This document shows, piece by piece, positions 43,979 to 52,379 of a DNA stretch of 64,000 nucleotides. The stretch spans positions 5,184,001 to 5,248,000 of the forward strand of contig NZ_CP023702.1 of assembly GCF_008704555.1 (NCBI RefSeq). Direction: 5' to 3'. The notes beneath the pieces are model-generated. The model saw only the letters and a program-made list of their open reading frames with translations, ran no database searches and had not been told where the DNA came from. Position numbers and translations under genes: made by a program. The stretch comes from Streptomyces nitrosporeus (GTDB lineage: Bacteria > Actinomycetota > Actinomycetes > Streptomycetales > Streptomycetaceae). How positions within the stretch are numbered: the first letter of the stretch is position 1; each line of letters starts with the position of its first letter.

Positions 43979-46600
43979 GTGACCGAGAACGCGACGCAGC
44001 AGACAGCCAGCACCCCCGAACTCCCGACCCAGTACGCGCCGGCCGAGGTAGAGGGCAAGCTGTACGAACGCTGGGTCGAGCGCGGTTACTTCGAGGCCGA
44101 CGCGACGAGCGAGAAGCCCCCGTACACGATCGTCATCCCCCCGCCCAACGTCACCGGCTCGCTCCACCTGGGCCACGCCTTCGAGCACACGCTGATCGAC
44201 GCCCTCACCCGCCGCAAGCGCATGCAGGGGTACGAGACGCTGTGGCAGCCCGGTATGGACCACGCCGGCATCGCCACCCAGAACGTCGTCGAGCGCGAGC
44301 TCGCCAAGGAGGGCAAGTCCCGCCACGACCTGGGCCGCGAAGCCTTCGTCGAGCGGGTCTGGGAGTGGAAGGCCGAGTCCGGCGGGCAGATCGCCGGCCA
44401 GATGCGGCGCCTCGGTGAGGGCCTGGCGTGGAGCCGGGACCGCTTCACCATGGACGAGGGGCTGTCCCGGGCCGTCCAGACCGTCTTCAAGAAGATGTTC
44501 GACGACGGTCTGATCTACCGCGCCGAGCGCATCATCAACTGGTGCCCGCGCTGTCTGACGGCCATCTCCGACATCGAGGTCGACTACCAGGACGACGACG
44601 GCGAGCTCGTCTCCATGAAGTACGGCGAGGGCGAGGACTCCATCGTCGTCGCCACCACCCGCGCGGAGACGATGCTCGGTGACACCGCTGTCGCCGTCCA
44701 CCCCGACGACGAGCGCTACGCCCACCTGATCGGCAAGCGGATCAAGCTGCCGTTGACCGACCGTACGATCCCGGTCGTCGCCGACACCCACGTCGACCCC
44801 GAGTTCGGCACCGGCGCAGTCAAGGTGACCCCGGCGCACGACCCCAACGACTTCGCCATCGGCCAGCGCCACGACCTGGAGTCCATCGAGGTCCTCGACG
44901 AGCGCGGCGTGATCACCGCCCACGGTCCCTTCGAGGGCCTGGACCGCTTCGAGGCCCGCTCCGCGATCGTCGCCGCACTGCGTGCCGAGGGCCGGATCGT
45001 CGCCGAGAAGCGCCCGTACGTCCACTCCGTCGGCCACTGCTCGCGCTGCAAGACGACGCTGGAGCCCCGCCTCTCGATGCAGTGGTGGGTCAAGGTCGAG
45101 ACGCTGGCCAAGGCCGCCGGCGACGCGGTCCGCGACGGCCGGGTCGACATCCACCCGGCCGAGATGTCGCAGCGGTACTTCGACTGGGTCGACAACCTCA
45201 ACGACTGGTGCATCTCGCGCCAGCTGTGGTGGGGCCACCGCATCCCCGTCTGGCACGGCCCGGACGGTGAGCTGGTCTGCGTCGGCCCCGACGACGAGGC
45301 GCCCACGGGCGAGGGCTGGACGCAGGACACCGACGTCCTCGACACGTGGTTCTCGTCCGGCCTGTGGCCGTTCTCCACGCTCGGATGGCCGGAGCGGACA
45401 CCGGACGTGGAGAAGTTCTACCCGAACTCCGTCCTGGTCACCGGCTACGACCTGATGTTCTTCTGGGTCGCCCGGATGATGATGTTCGGCCTGTACGCGA
45501 TGGACGGGCAGCCGCCGTTCCGCACGATCGCGTTCCACGGGATGGTCCGCGACGAGTTCGGCAAGAAGATGTCGAAGTCGTTCGGGAACACGGTCAACCC
45601 GCTGGACTGGATGGACAAGTACGGCTCCGACGCCCTGCGCTTCACCCTGGCCAAGGGCGCCAACCCGGGCGTCGACGTCCCGATCGGCGAGGACTGGGTC
45701 CAGGCGTCCCGGAACTTCGCCAACAAGATCTGGAACGCGACCCGCTTCGCGATGATGAACGGCGCGACGGTCGACGGCCCGCTCCCGGACACCTCCGAGA
45801 TGACGGCCGCCGACCGCTGGATCCTGTCGCGCCTGAACAAGGTCGTCGCCGAGGCGGACGCCTACTACGACGACTACCAGTTCGCCAAGCTGGCCGACGC
45901 CCTCTACCACTTCGCGTGGGACGAGGTCTTCGACTGGTACGTCGAGCTGTCGAAGACGACGTTCTTCGACGGCGGCGAGCAGGCCAAGGTCTCGGCCCGC
46001 GTCCTGGGCGAGGTCCTCGACGTCACCCTGCGCCTGCTCCACCCGATCGTCCCGTTCGTCACCGACACCCTGTGGACCACGCTGACGGGCCGCGAATCGG
46101 TCGTCATCGCGGAATGGCCGAAGGACTCCGGCTTCCGCGACGAGGCCGCCGAGCGCGAGATCGAGCTGGTCCAGCAGGTCGTCACCGAGGTCCGCCGCTT
46201 CCGCTCGGACCAGGGCCTGCAGCCGGGGCAGAAGGTCCCCGCCCGGCTGGAGCTCGGCGGCACGGCGCTCGCCCCGCACGAGGCCGCCATCCGCCAGCTC
46301 CTGCGCCTCCAGCCGGAGGGCGAGGGCTTCGCCGCCACCGCCTCCCTGCCGGTCGCCGGTGCCACGGTCGCCCTCGACCTGTCCGGCACGATCGACGTCG
46401 CCGCCGAGCGCAAGCGGCTCACCAAGGACCTGGGCGCCGCCGAGAAGGAGAAGGCCCAGGCGGTCGGGAAGCTGGGCAACGAGGCGTTCCTGGCCAAGGC
46501 CCCGGACCAGGTGGTCGACAAGATCCGGACCAGGCTGGCCAAGGCCGAGGCCGACATCGAGCGGATCACCGCCCAGCTGGCGAACCTGCCGCAGAGCTGA
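43979..46600 (+). CDS. valS: valyl-tRNA synthetase
   Basis: 873 residues, class I aminoacyl-tRNA synthetase. HIGH-type motif HLGH at residues 63-66 (after PPPNVTGS), KMSKS at 530-534. The CP1 editing domain with TTRAETMLGDTAVAVHPDD lies between, followed by the anticodon-binding domain and the C-terminal coiled-coil arm (ERKRLTKDLGAAEKEK onwards). Start GTG 43979. The valS-folC-(DUF4233)-ndk order matches mycobacteria. Confidence 0.97.
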   Translation: MTENATQQTASTPELPTQYAPAEVEGKLYERWVERGYFEADATSEKPPYTIVIPPPNVTGSLHLGHAFEHTLIDALTRRKRMQGYETLWQPGMDHAGIATQNVVERELAKEGKSRHDLGREAFVERVWEWKAESGGQIAGQMRRLGEGLAWSRDRFTMDEGLSRAVQTVFKKMFDDGLIYRAERIINWCPRCLTAISDIEVDYQDDDGELVSMKYGEGEDSIVVATTRAETMLGDTAVAVHPDDERYAHLIGKRIKLPLTDRTIPVVADTHVDPEFGTGAVKVTPAHDPNDFAIGQRHDLESIEVLDERGVITAHGPFEGLDRFEARSAIVAALRAEGRIVAEKRPYVHSVGHCSRCKTTLEPRLSMQWWVKVETLAKAAGDAVRDGRVDIHPAEMSQRYFDWVDNLNDWCISRQLWWGHRIPVWHGPDGELVCVGPDDEAPTGEGWTQDTDVLDTWFSSGLWPFSTLGWPERTPDVEKFYPNSVLVTGYDLMFFWVARMMMFGLYAMDGQPPFRTIAFHGMVRDEFGKKMSKSFGNTVNPLDWMDKYGSDALRFTLAKGANPGVDVPIGEDWVQASRNFANKIWNATRFAMMNGATVDGPLPDTSEMTAADRWILSRLNKVVAEADAYYDDYQFAKLADALYHFAWDEVFDWYVELSKTTFFDGGEQAKVSARVLGEVLDVTLRLLHPIVPFVTDTLWTTLTGRESVVIAEWPKDSGFRDEAAEREIELVQQVVTEVRRFRSDQGLQPGQKVPARLELGGTALAPHEAAIRQLLRLQPEGEGFAATASLPVAGATVALDLSGTIDVAAERKRLTKDLGAAEKEKAQAVGKLGNEAFLAKAPDQVVDKIRTRLAKAEADIERITAQLANLPQS

Positions 46601-46611
46601 TCCTCTGGTGA

Positions 46612-46655
46612 CGGAGCCCCCGCGTACCCGACCGACCGGGTCCGCGGGGGTTCCG
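46612..46655 (+). terminator. hairpin terminator after valS
   Basis: CGGAGCCCCCGCG (46612-46624) pairs with CGCGGGGGTTCCG (46643-46655), with one G-U. Confidence 0.65.
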
Positions 46656-46743
46656 CCGTGTCCGGGCGGGGCGCCGGGACGCGCGGCGGTGTGCCCGGGC
46701 GGGCCACGCACCGGGCGCTGCGCGTGTTGTCCGTGCCCATCCG

Positions 46744-46749
46744 TAGACT
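46744..46749 (+). promoter_or_regulatory. -10 box of a leaderless folC promoter
   Basis: TAGACT, 6 nt before GTG 46756. Confidence 0.6.
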
Positions 46750-46755
46750 GGCCCT

Positions 46756-48279
46756 GTGAGTGAGCCCCGCCCTTCAGACCGGCACGACGCGTCAGACTCC
46801 GACGGCACCTTCGAGGAGATCGTCGACGAAGCGACCCAGCGCGACCCCGACCTGGCGGTGATCGAGGCCGGCAGCCGTACGCTGCGTACGCAGTCCGGCC
46901 CGCCCCAGAGCGAAGCGGTCCCGGCCCGCCCCGCGGACCCGGAGACCGACCGGGCGCTGCGCGCCGTGGAGGAGGAGCTCGCCGGCCGCTGGGGCGAGAC
47001 CAAGCTGGAACCCTCGGTGACCCGCATCGCGGCCCTGATGGACGTGCTCGGCGAGCCGCAGCGCGCCTACCCCTCGGTCCACATCACGGGGACGAACGGC
47101 AAGACCAGCACCGCCCGCATGATCGAGGCCCTGTTCGGCGCCCTCGACCTGCGTACCGGCCGCTACACCTCCCCGCACGTCCAGTCGATCACCGAGCGGA
47201 TCAGCCTGGACGGCGCCCCCGTCTCCGCCGAGCGCTTCATCGAGACGTACGAGGAGATCAAGCCCTACGTCGAGATGGTCGACAGCCGGCAGCCCTACCG
47301 CCTGTCCTTCTTCGAGGTGATGACGGGCATGGCGTACGCGGCGTTCGCCGACGCCCCCGTCGACGTCGCCGTCGTCGAGGTCGGCATGGGCGGCACCTGG
47401 GACGCGACCAACGTCATCGACGGCTCGGTCGCCGTGGTCACGCCCATCGCCCTGGACCACACGGACCGCCTGGGGACCACCCCCGCCGAGATCGCCGGCG
47501 AGAAGTCCGGTGTGATCAAGCCGGGCGCCACGGTGATCCTGGCCCAGCAGCCCGTCGAGGCCGCCCAGGTACTCCTGAAGAAGGCCGTCGAGGCCGACGC
47601 CACGGTGGCCCGTGAGGGCATGGAGTTCGGCGTCGTCTCCCGTGAGGTCGCCGTCGGCGGCCAGCTGCTGACGCTCCGCGGCCTCGGGGGCGAGTACGAG
47701 GACGTCTTCCTCCCGCTCTACGGCGCCCACCAGGCGCACAACGCCGCGGTCGCCCTCGCCGCGGTCGAGGCGTTCTTCGGGATCGGCAAGGAGCAGGCCC
47801 GCACCCTCGACGCCGAAGCGGTCCGCAAGGCGTTCCTCTCGGTGCTCTCCCCGGGCCGGCTGGAGGTCGTGCGGTCCAGCCCGACCGTCGTCCTGGACGC
47901 GGCCCACAACCCGGCCGGGGCCCGTGCCACCGCCGAGGGCATCACCGAGGCGTTCAGCTTCTCCCGGCTCATCGGGGTCGTCGGCGCCAGCGAGGGCAAG
48001 GACGTGCGGGGTCTCCTCGAAGCCTTCGAGCCGATCTTCGCCGAGGTGGTCGTCACCCGGAACTCCAGCTCCCGGGCCATGGACGCCGACGAGCTGGCCG
48101 CGGTCGCCGTCGAGGTCTTCGGCCAGGACCGGGTGCAGGTCGAACCCCGTCTCGACGACGCGCTGGAGGCGGCGATCACCCTCGCCGAGGAAGAGGCGGA
48201 GTACGCGGGCGCCGGAGTCCTGGTGACCGGTTCCGTGATCACGGTCGGCGAGGCCCGGCTCCTCCTGGGAAGGCACTGA
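46756..48279 (+). CDS. folC: folylpolyglutamate synthase/dihydrofolate synthase
   Basis: 507 residues. Mur-ligase-family enzyme that adds glutamate to dihydropteroate and folates. P-loop HITGTNGKTSTARM near residues 112-125; omega-loop SPHVQSITERI; EVGMGGTWDATN for Mg2+/substrate binding; VLDAAHNPAGA in the C-terminal domain. The N-terminal about 70 residues before the catalytic core are an acidic extension, as in other Streptomyces FolC. GTG 46756 has a leaderless-type -10 box. Followed after 3 nt by a DUF4233 gene. Confidence 0.95.
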   Translation: MSEPRPSDRHDASDSDGTFEEIVDEATQRDPDLAVIEAGSRTLRTQSGPPQSEAVPARPADPETDRALRAVEEELAGRWGETKLEPSVTRIAALMDVLGEPQRAYPSVHITGTNGKTSTARMIEALFGALDLRTGRYTSPHVQSITERISLDGAPVSAERFIETYEEIKPYVEMVDSRQPYRLSFFEVMTGMAYAAFADAPVDVAVVEVGMGGTWDATNVIDGSVAVVTPIALDHTDRLGTTPAEIAGEKSGVIKPGATVILAQQPVEAAQVLLKKAVEADATVAREGMEFGVVSREVAVGGQLLTLRGLGGEYEDVFLPLYGAHQAHNAAVALAAVEAFFGIGKEQARTLDAEAVRKAFLSVLSPGRLEVVRSSPTVVLDAAHNPAGARATAEGITEAFSFSRLIGVVGASEGKDVRGLLEAFEPIFAEVVVTRNSSSRAMDADELAAVAVEVFGQDRVQVEPRLDDALEAAITLAEEEAEYAGAGVLVTGSVITVGEARLLLGRH

Positions 48280-48282
48280 CCT

Positions 48283-48645
48283 GTGCGTACGCTCTGCGCC
48301 TCGACGCTGATCAGCGAGTTCTTCGTGATCGGCTTCGCCGGGCTCGTCGCGATGAAGTCCGACGACCTGGCCATGGGCACGGTCTGGACCGTCTGCGGGA
48401 TCGGCATGCTGCTGTCCGTGCTGTTCTGCGGTGTGATCACCCGGCCCGGCGGCGTCCAGCTCGGGTGGGCGCTCCAGATCGCGCTGATCCTCAGCGGTTT
48501 CTTCGTCCCGATGATGTACATCCTCGGGGTCGCCTTCGCCGCCCTGTGGTGGGCGTCCGTCCACTACGGCCGGAAGATCGACGAGGCGAAGGCCCGCTGG
48601 GCGGCGATGGCGGAGGCCCAGGAGAGCCCACAGGCTCACGCCTGA
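48283..48645 (+). CDS. DUF4233 membrane protein
   Basis: 120 residues, about four hydrophobic segments (helices near 5-24, 30-49, 58-77, 80-95) and a short charged tail. Starts GTG 48283, 3 nt after folC, with GGAAGG inside the folC end: co-transcribed and probably coupled. The position after folC is conserved in actinobacteria, which supports the DUF4233 label. Function unknown. Confidence 0.8.
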   Translation: MRTLCASTLISEFFVIGFAGLVAMKSDDLAMGTVWTVCGIGMLLSVLFCGVITRPGGVQLGWALQIALILSGFFVPMMYILGVAFAALWWASVHYGRKIDEAKARWAAMAEAQESPQAHA

Positions 48646-48691
48646 GCATGACGCAGCGTAACCCGGTCACCGGGCCGTCCCCGTACCCCTG

Positions 48692-48697
48692 TAATCT
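48692..48697 (+). promoter_or_regulatory. -10 box of ndk
   Basis: TAATCT, about 42 nt before the ndk ATG; the leader carries AAGGAG. Confidence 0.45.
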
Positions 48698-48739
48698 CAG
48701 GGCCCTCACACGCACCACCACGTCCGCAAGGAGCCGCAC

Positions 48740-49153
48740 ATGACGCAGCGCACCCTCGTCCTTCTGAAGCCCGACGCCGTCCGGCGCGGGCTGATCGGCG
48801 AGATCGTCGGCCGTATCGAGCGCAAGGCCAACTGGACGATCACCGCGCTGGAGCTGCGGACCCTGGACCAGGAGACCCTGGAGCAGCACTACGGCGAGCA
48901 CAAGGGCCGGCCCTTCTACGAGCCGCTCGTCGAGTTCATGTCCTCCGGTCCCGTGGTGGCCCTGGTGGCCGAGGGCGAGCGGGTCATCGAGGGCGTCCGC
49001 GCCCTCGCCGGCCCCACCGACCCGATCGCCGCCGCGCCCGGTTCCATCCGTGGCGACTTCGGCACGATCACCCGGGAGAACCTCATCCACGCCTCGGACT
49101 CGGAGGAGTCCGCGGAGCGGGAACTCAAGCTCTTCTTCCCGGGGCTTTCCTGA
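48740..49153 (+). CDS. ndk: nucleoside diphosphate kinase
   Basis: 137 residues, standard length. Transfers the gamma-phosphate between nucleoside tri- and diphosphates via the phospho-His in NLIHASDS (His117). The N-terminal TLVLLKPDAVRRGLIG contains the conserved Lys; SGPVVALVAEGE and GSIRGDFG are typical. ATG 48740 six bases after AAGGAG. Own promoter and own terminator, so monocistronic. Confidence 0.97.
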   Translation: MTQRTLVLLKPDAVRRGLIGEIVGRIERKANWTITALELRTLDQETLEQHYGEHKGRPFYEPLVEFMSSGPVVALVAEGERVIEGVRALAGPTDPIAAAPGSIRGDFGTITRENLIHASDSEESAERELKLFFPGLS

Positions 49154-49185
49154 CTTCCGCTCGGCCAAACAGCGCTCAGGGCCTG

Positions 49186-49211
49186 GGGCGACCGAAGTAA
49201 TTCGGTCGCCC
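49186..49211 (+). terminator. terminator of ndk
   Basis: GGGCGACCGAA-GTAA-TTCGGTCGCCC, perfect 11 bp, followed by TT. Confidence 0.8.
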
Positions 49212-49234
49212 TTCGGCATAGGGCCACGTATCGC

Positions 49235-49262
49235 GGGAACGCATCCCCCCGACGTAACGTCA
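49235..49262 (+). promoter_or_regulatory. candidate ECF-sigma (SigE-type) promoter of mreB
   Basis: GGGAAC (49235-49240), 17-nt spacer, CGTCA (49258-49262): the GGAAC...CGTC layout of ECF sigma factors. The perfect inverted repeat GGGTGGAAC-N8-GTTCCACCC follows at 49267-49292 in the leader. Confidence 0.4.
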
Positions 49263-49446
49263 CCATGGGTGGAACGGGCTACTGTTCCACCCGCAAAGGC
49301 GAAGGACCCTCGCGCTGTGTCCGTCCGTACGGCACTACGATGGAAGCCTCCACGCCCGCAGCGCCCACCTCGCCTACCTGGAACAAGCCATTTTTCCGCT
49401 TCCTGGGAAGGCCCGACGCATCCTCATGGGGAACAAGGGGAACTCA

Positions 49447-50466
49447 ATGTCGTTCATCGGCCGTGACATGGCTATCGACCTCGGGACTGCCAACACGCTG
49501 GTGTACGTCAGGGGGCGCGGCATCGTCCTGAACGAGCCGTCCGTCGTGGCCATCAACACCAACACCGGCGGAATTCTCGCGGTCGGCTCCGAGGCCAAGA
49601 AGATGATCGGGCGCACCCCGGGCAACATCGTTGCCGTGCGCCCGCTGAAGGACGGCGTGATCGCCGACTTCGAGATCACGGAGCGGATGCTCCGCTATTT
49701 CATCCTCAAGATCCACAAGCGCCGCTACCTGGCCCGCCCGCGGGTCGTCGTCTGCGTGCCCTCCGGCATCACCGGGGTCGAGCGGCGCGCCGTCATCGAG
49801 GCGTCGACGCAGGCGGGCGCACGCCAGGTGCACATCATCGAGGAGCCGATGGCCGCCGCCATCGGCTCCGGGCTGCCGGTCCACGAGGCCACCGGCAACA
49901 TGGTCGTCGACATCGGCGGGGGCACGACCGAGGTCGCGGTGATCTCGCTCGGCGGAATCGTCACTGCCCAGTCGATCCGGGTCGCCGGTGACGAACTGGA
50001 CAACGCGATCATCCAGCACGTCAAGAAGGAGTACTCCCTCCTCCTCGGCGAGCGCACCGCCGAACAGATCAAGATCACCATCGGCTCGGCGTTCGACCTC
50101 GACAAGGACGAGCACACCGAGATCCGCGGCCGCGACCTGGTCTCCGGGCTGCCCAAGACCGTGGTCATCTCGGCCGGCGAGGTCCGCAAGGCGATCGAGG
50201 AGCCGGTCAACGCGATCGTCGACGCCGTGAAGACCACCCTGGACAAGTGCCCGCCGGAGCTCTCCGGTGACATCATGGACCGCGGCATCGTCCTCACCGG
50301 CGGCGGCGCACTGCTGCGCGGCCTGGACGAGCGGCTCCGCAACGAGACGGGCATGCCCATCCACATCGCCGAGGACCCGCTGGACTCGGTGGCCCTCGGT
50401 TCCGGCAAGTGCGTCGAGGAGTTCGAGGCGCTCCAGCAGGTGCTGGACGCCCAGCCCCGCCGGTAG
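49447..50466 (+). CDS. mreB: rod-shape/actin-like protein MreB
   Basis: 339 residues. Actin-fold ATPase: phosphate-1 motif DMAIDLGTANTLVY at residues 8-21, phosphate-2 VVDIGGGTTEVAVIS, adenosine motif GIVLTGGGALLRG. In Streptomyces MreB is needed for spore-wall integrity rather than hyphal tip growth. Start ATG 49447, six bases after AAGGGG. First gene of mreB-mreC-mreD-pbp2-rodA. The 290-nt leader region with an ECF-type promoter candidate and a hairpin suggests stress or developmental control. Confidence 0.97.
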   Translation: MSFIGRDMAIDLGTANTLVYVRGRGIVLNEPSVVAINTNTGGILAVGSEAKKMIGRTPGNIVAVRPLKDGVIADFEITERMLRYFILKIHKRRYLARPRVVVCVPSGITGVERRAVIEASTQAGARQVHIIEEPMAAAIGSGLPVHEATGNMVVDIGGGTTEVAVISLGGIVTAQSIRVAGDELDNAIIQHVKKEYSLLLGERTAEQIKITIGSAFDLDKDEHTEIRGRDLVSGLPKTVVISAGEVRKAIEEPVNAIVDAVKTTLDKCPPELSGDIMDRGIVLTGGGALLRGLDERLRNETGMPIHIAEDPLDSVALGSGKCVEEFEALQQVLDAQPRR

Positions 50467-50567
50467 GACCGACCTGGCGTTCCGCCGCCCGGGCGCCGCC
50501 GCGCCCGGCGGCGGAACGCTGACATACAGGCACGAACATTCCGACGAGGAAGGCACGGCCGCCGCAC

Positions 50568-51644
50568 GTGAGGGACACACGAGAGAGCCGGCTGCTCCTG
50601 GTGCTGCTGATCGCGATCGCGTTCGCGTTGATCACAGTGGACATCCGCGGGGGCGAGGAGTCGCCGGTGGACGGTGCCCGGCAGGCCGCCGCCACGGTCT
50701 TCGGGCCGGTCGAGAACGGCGTCGCGGCGGCGGTGGACCCGGTGGGCAACGCCATCGGCGCCGTACGGGACTCCGGGGACCGGCACGACCGGATCGCGGC
50801 CCTGGAACACGAGAACGCCGAACTGAAGGCGAGACTCGGCAGCGACGACCGCAACAGCAGCAAGGCCCGGCAGCTCGACTCCCTGCTCAGGACCGCGGGA
50901 ACCGGCCAGTACGGCATCAAGGCCGCCGAGGTCATCGCCATAGGAGCGGCCCAGGGCTTCTCCTGGACGATCACCATCGACGCGGGCGCCGACGACGGCC
51001 TGCGGCGCGACATGACCGTGCTCAACGGCGAAGGGCTCGTCGGCCGGGTCACCACCGTCGGCCCGGAGACCGCGACCGTGCTCCTGGCCAACGACCCCGA
51101 CTTCACCGTCGGGACCCGGATGGAGAAGACCGACGAACTCGGCTTCGCCACCGGCCAGGGCTCCAGGCCGCTCTCCGTCCAGTTCCTCAACGGCAAGGCC
51201 GAAGTGAAGAAGGGCGACCGGCTGGTCACCTTCGGCTCCAGCGAGGACAAGCCCTTCGTGCCCGGTGTGCCGGTCGGCCGGGTCGTCCGTGTGGACCCCT
51301 CGGGCGGCGACCTGACCCGCACCGTCTACGTCGAGCCGTTCGTCGGCTTCACCAAGCTGGACATCGTCGGCATCGTGGTGCAGGCACCCCGCGAGGACCC
51401 GCGCGACATGGTCCTGCCGAAGCAGCCCGCCAAGCCCGCGAAGCCCAAGCCCACCCCCACGGTCACCGTCACCGTCCAGCCCAACGGCGACCTCGTCGAC
51501 GGCAGCGGCAAGGTGGTCGGCAACATCAACGACAAGCCCGACGCCGACGCCGGGAGCGGTACCGGCACGGAGACCGGCGCCGCCGACCCGCCCGAGGGCA
51601 ACGCCGACACACCCGCCGGTGACACGGCGAACGAGCAGGAATAG
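50568..51644 (+). CDS. mreC: rod-shape protein MreC
   Basis: 358 residues. One N-terminal membrane helix (residues 8-24), a coiled coil (about 72-92, IAALEHENAELKARL), then the two beta-barrel domains of MreC (AAEVIAIG... to VGIVVQAPREDP). The C-terminal tail of about 85 residues is Pro/Lys then Gly/Asp/Thr rich and likely disordered. GTG 50568; the nearest Shine-Dalgarno sequence (GAGGAAGG) is 10-14 bases away. Scaffolds PBP2/RodA outside the membrane. Confidence 0.94.
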   Translation: MRDTRESRLLLVLLIAIAFALITVDIRGGEESPVDGARQAAATVFGPVENGVAAAVDPVGNAIGAVRDSGDRHDRIAALEHENAELKARLGSDDRNSSKARQLDSLLRTAGTGQYGIKAAEVIAIGAAQGFSWTITIDAGADDGLRRDMTVLNGEGLVGRVTTVGPETATVLLANDPDFTVGTRMEKTDELGFATGQGSRPLSVQFLNGKAEVKKGDRLVTFGSSEDKPFVPGVPVGRVVRVDPSGGDLTRTVYVEPFVGFTKLDIVGIVVQAPREDPRDMVLPKQPAKPAKPKPTPTVTVTVQPNGDLVDGSGKVVGNINDKPDADAGSGTGTETGAADPPEGNADTPAGDTANEQE

Positions 51645-51655
51645 AGCTGATCCCC

Positions 51656-52315
51656 ATGCGCGTGAACCGGACCCTGCTCTCCGCCGTCCTGGTCGTCGTC
51701 GCCCTCGTCGTCCAGGTCTCCGTACTCGCCCGCCTCCAACTCCCCGGAGCCACCCCCGACCTGCTGCTCCTGGTCGTCCTCGGACTCGCCTTCGTCTACG
51801 GACACGTCGCCGGCGCGCTGACCGGATTCGGCGCCGGCCTCCTGGCCGACCTGGCACCGCCCGCCGACCACGCGGCCGGACGGTACGCCCTGGTGCTCTG
51901 CGTCATCGGCTACCTCGCCGGACTGACCCGCCCCGCGAACGGCCGGCTCACGTCGGCCTTCGCCCCGATGGCCGTGGTCGTCGCCGCGGCCCTCGGCTCC
52001 ACCCTGCTCTACGCCGGGGTCGGCGCCCTGGTCGGCGACACGGCCGCCCGCCATGTGGGCCTCGGCAGCCTGCTGTTCACCGCGGCGCTGTACGACCTGC
52101 TGCTCGCCCCCTTCACGATCCCGCTGATCATGGCCCTCGCCAGACGTACCGAGACCGACCCGGTCACCGAGAACGCCGGCGGTGACGTCGCCGCCGGATG
52201 GCTGGCCTCGGGCACCGGGCTGAGCATCGGCAGCCAGCGCGGCCAGCTGCGTCTGCGGGCGGCCCGCGGCCGCGCCGCACGCGCGGGAAGGATCAAGGGG
52301 GTCAAGCGACTGTGA
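51656..52315 (+). CDS. mreD: rod-shape protein MreD
   Basis: 219 residues, about five to six membrane helices in the first 160 residues, with typical PDLLLLVVLGLAFVYG and GFGAGLLADL motifs. The basic C-terminal tail (RLRAARGRAARAGRIKG) is cytosolic. Starts 11 nt after mreC, so co-transcribed and probably co-translated. Integral-membrane part of the elongation complex. Confidence 0.92.
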   Translation: MRVNRTLLSAVLVVVALVVQVSVLARLQLPGATPDLLLLVVLGLAFVYGHVAGALTGFGAGLLADLAPPADHAAGRYALVLCVIGYLAGLTRPANGRLTSAFAPMAVVVAAALGSTLLYAGVGALVGDTAARHVGLGSLLFTAALYDLLLAPFTIPLIMALARRTETDPVTENAGGDVAAGWLASGTGLSIGSQRGQLRLRAARGRAARAGRIKGVKRL

Positions 52316-52379
52316 GGCCCTTCTCCCCCGGGGGCGACCCCCGTACCCCTGGCCGACCCACCAGCACCGGGGGCGCCCC

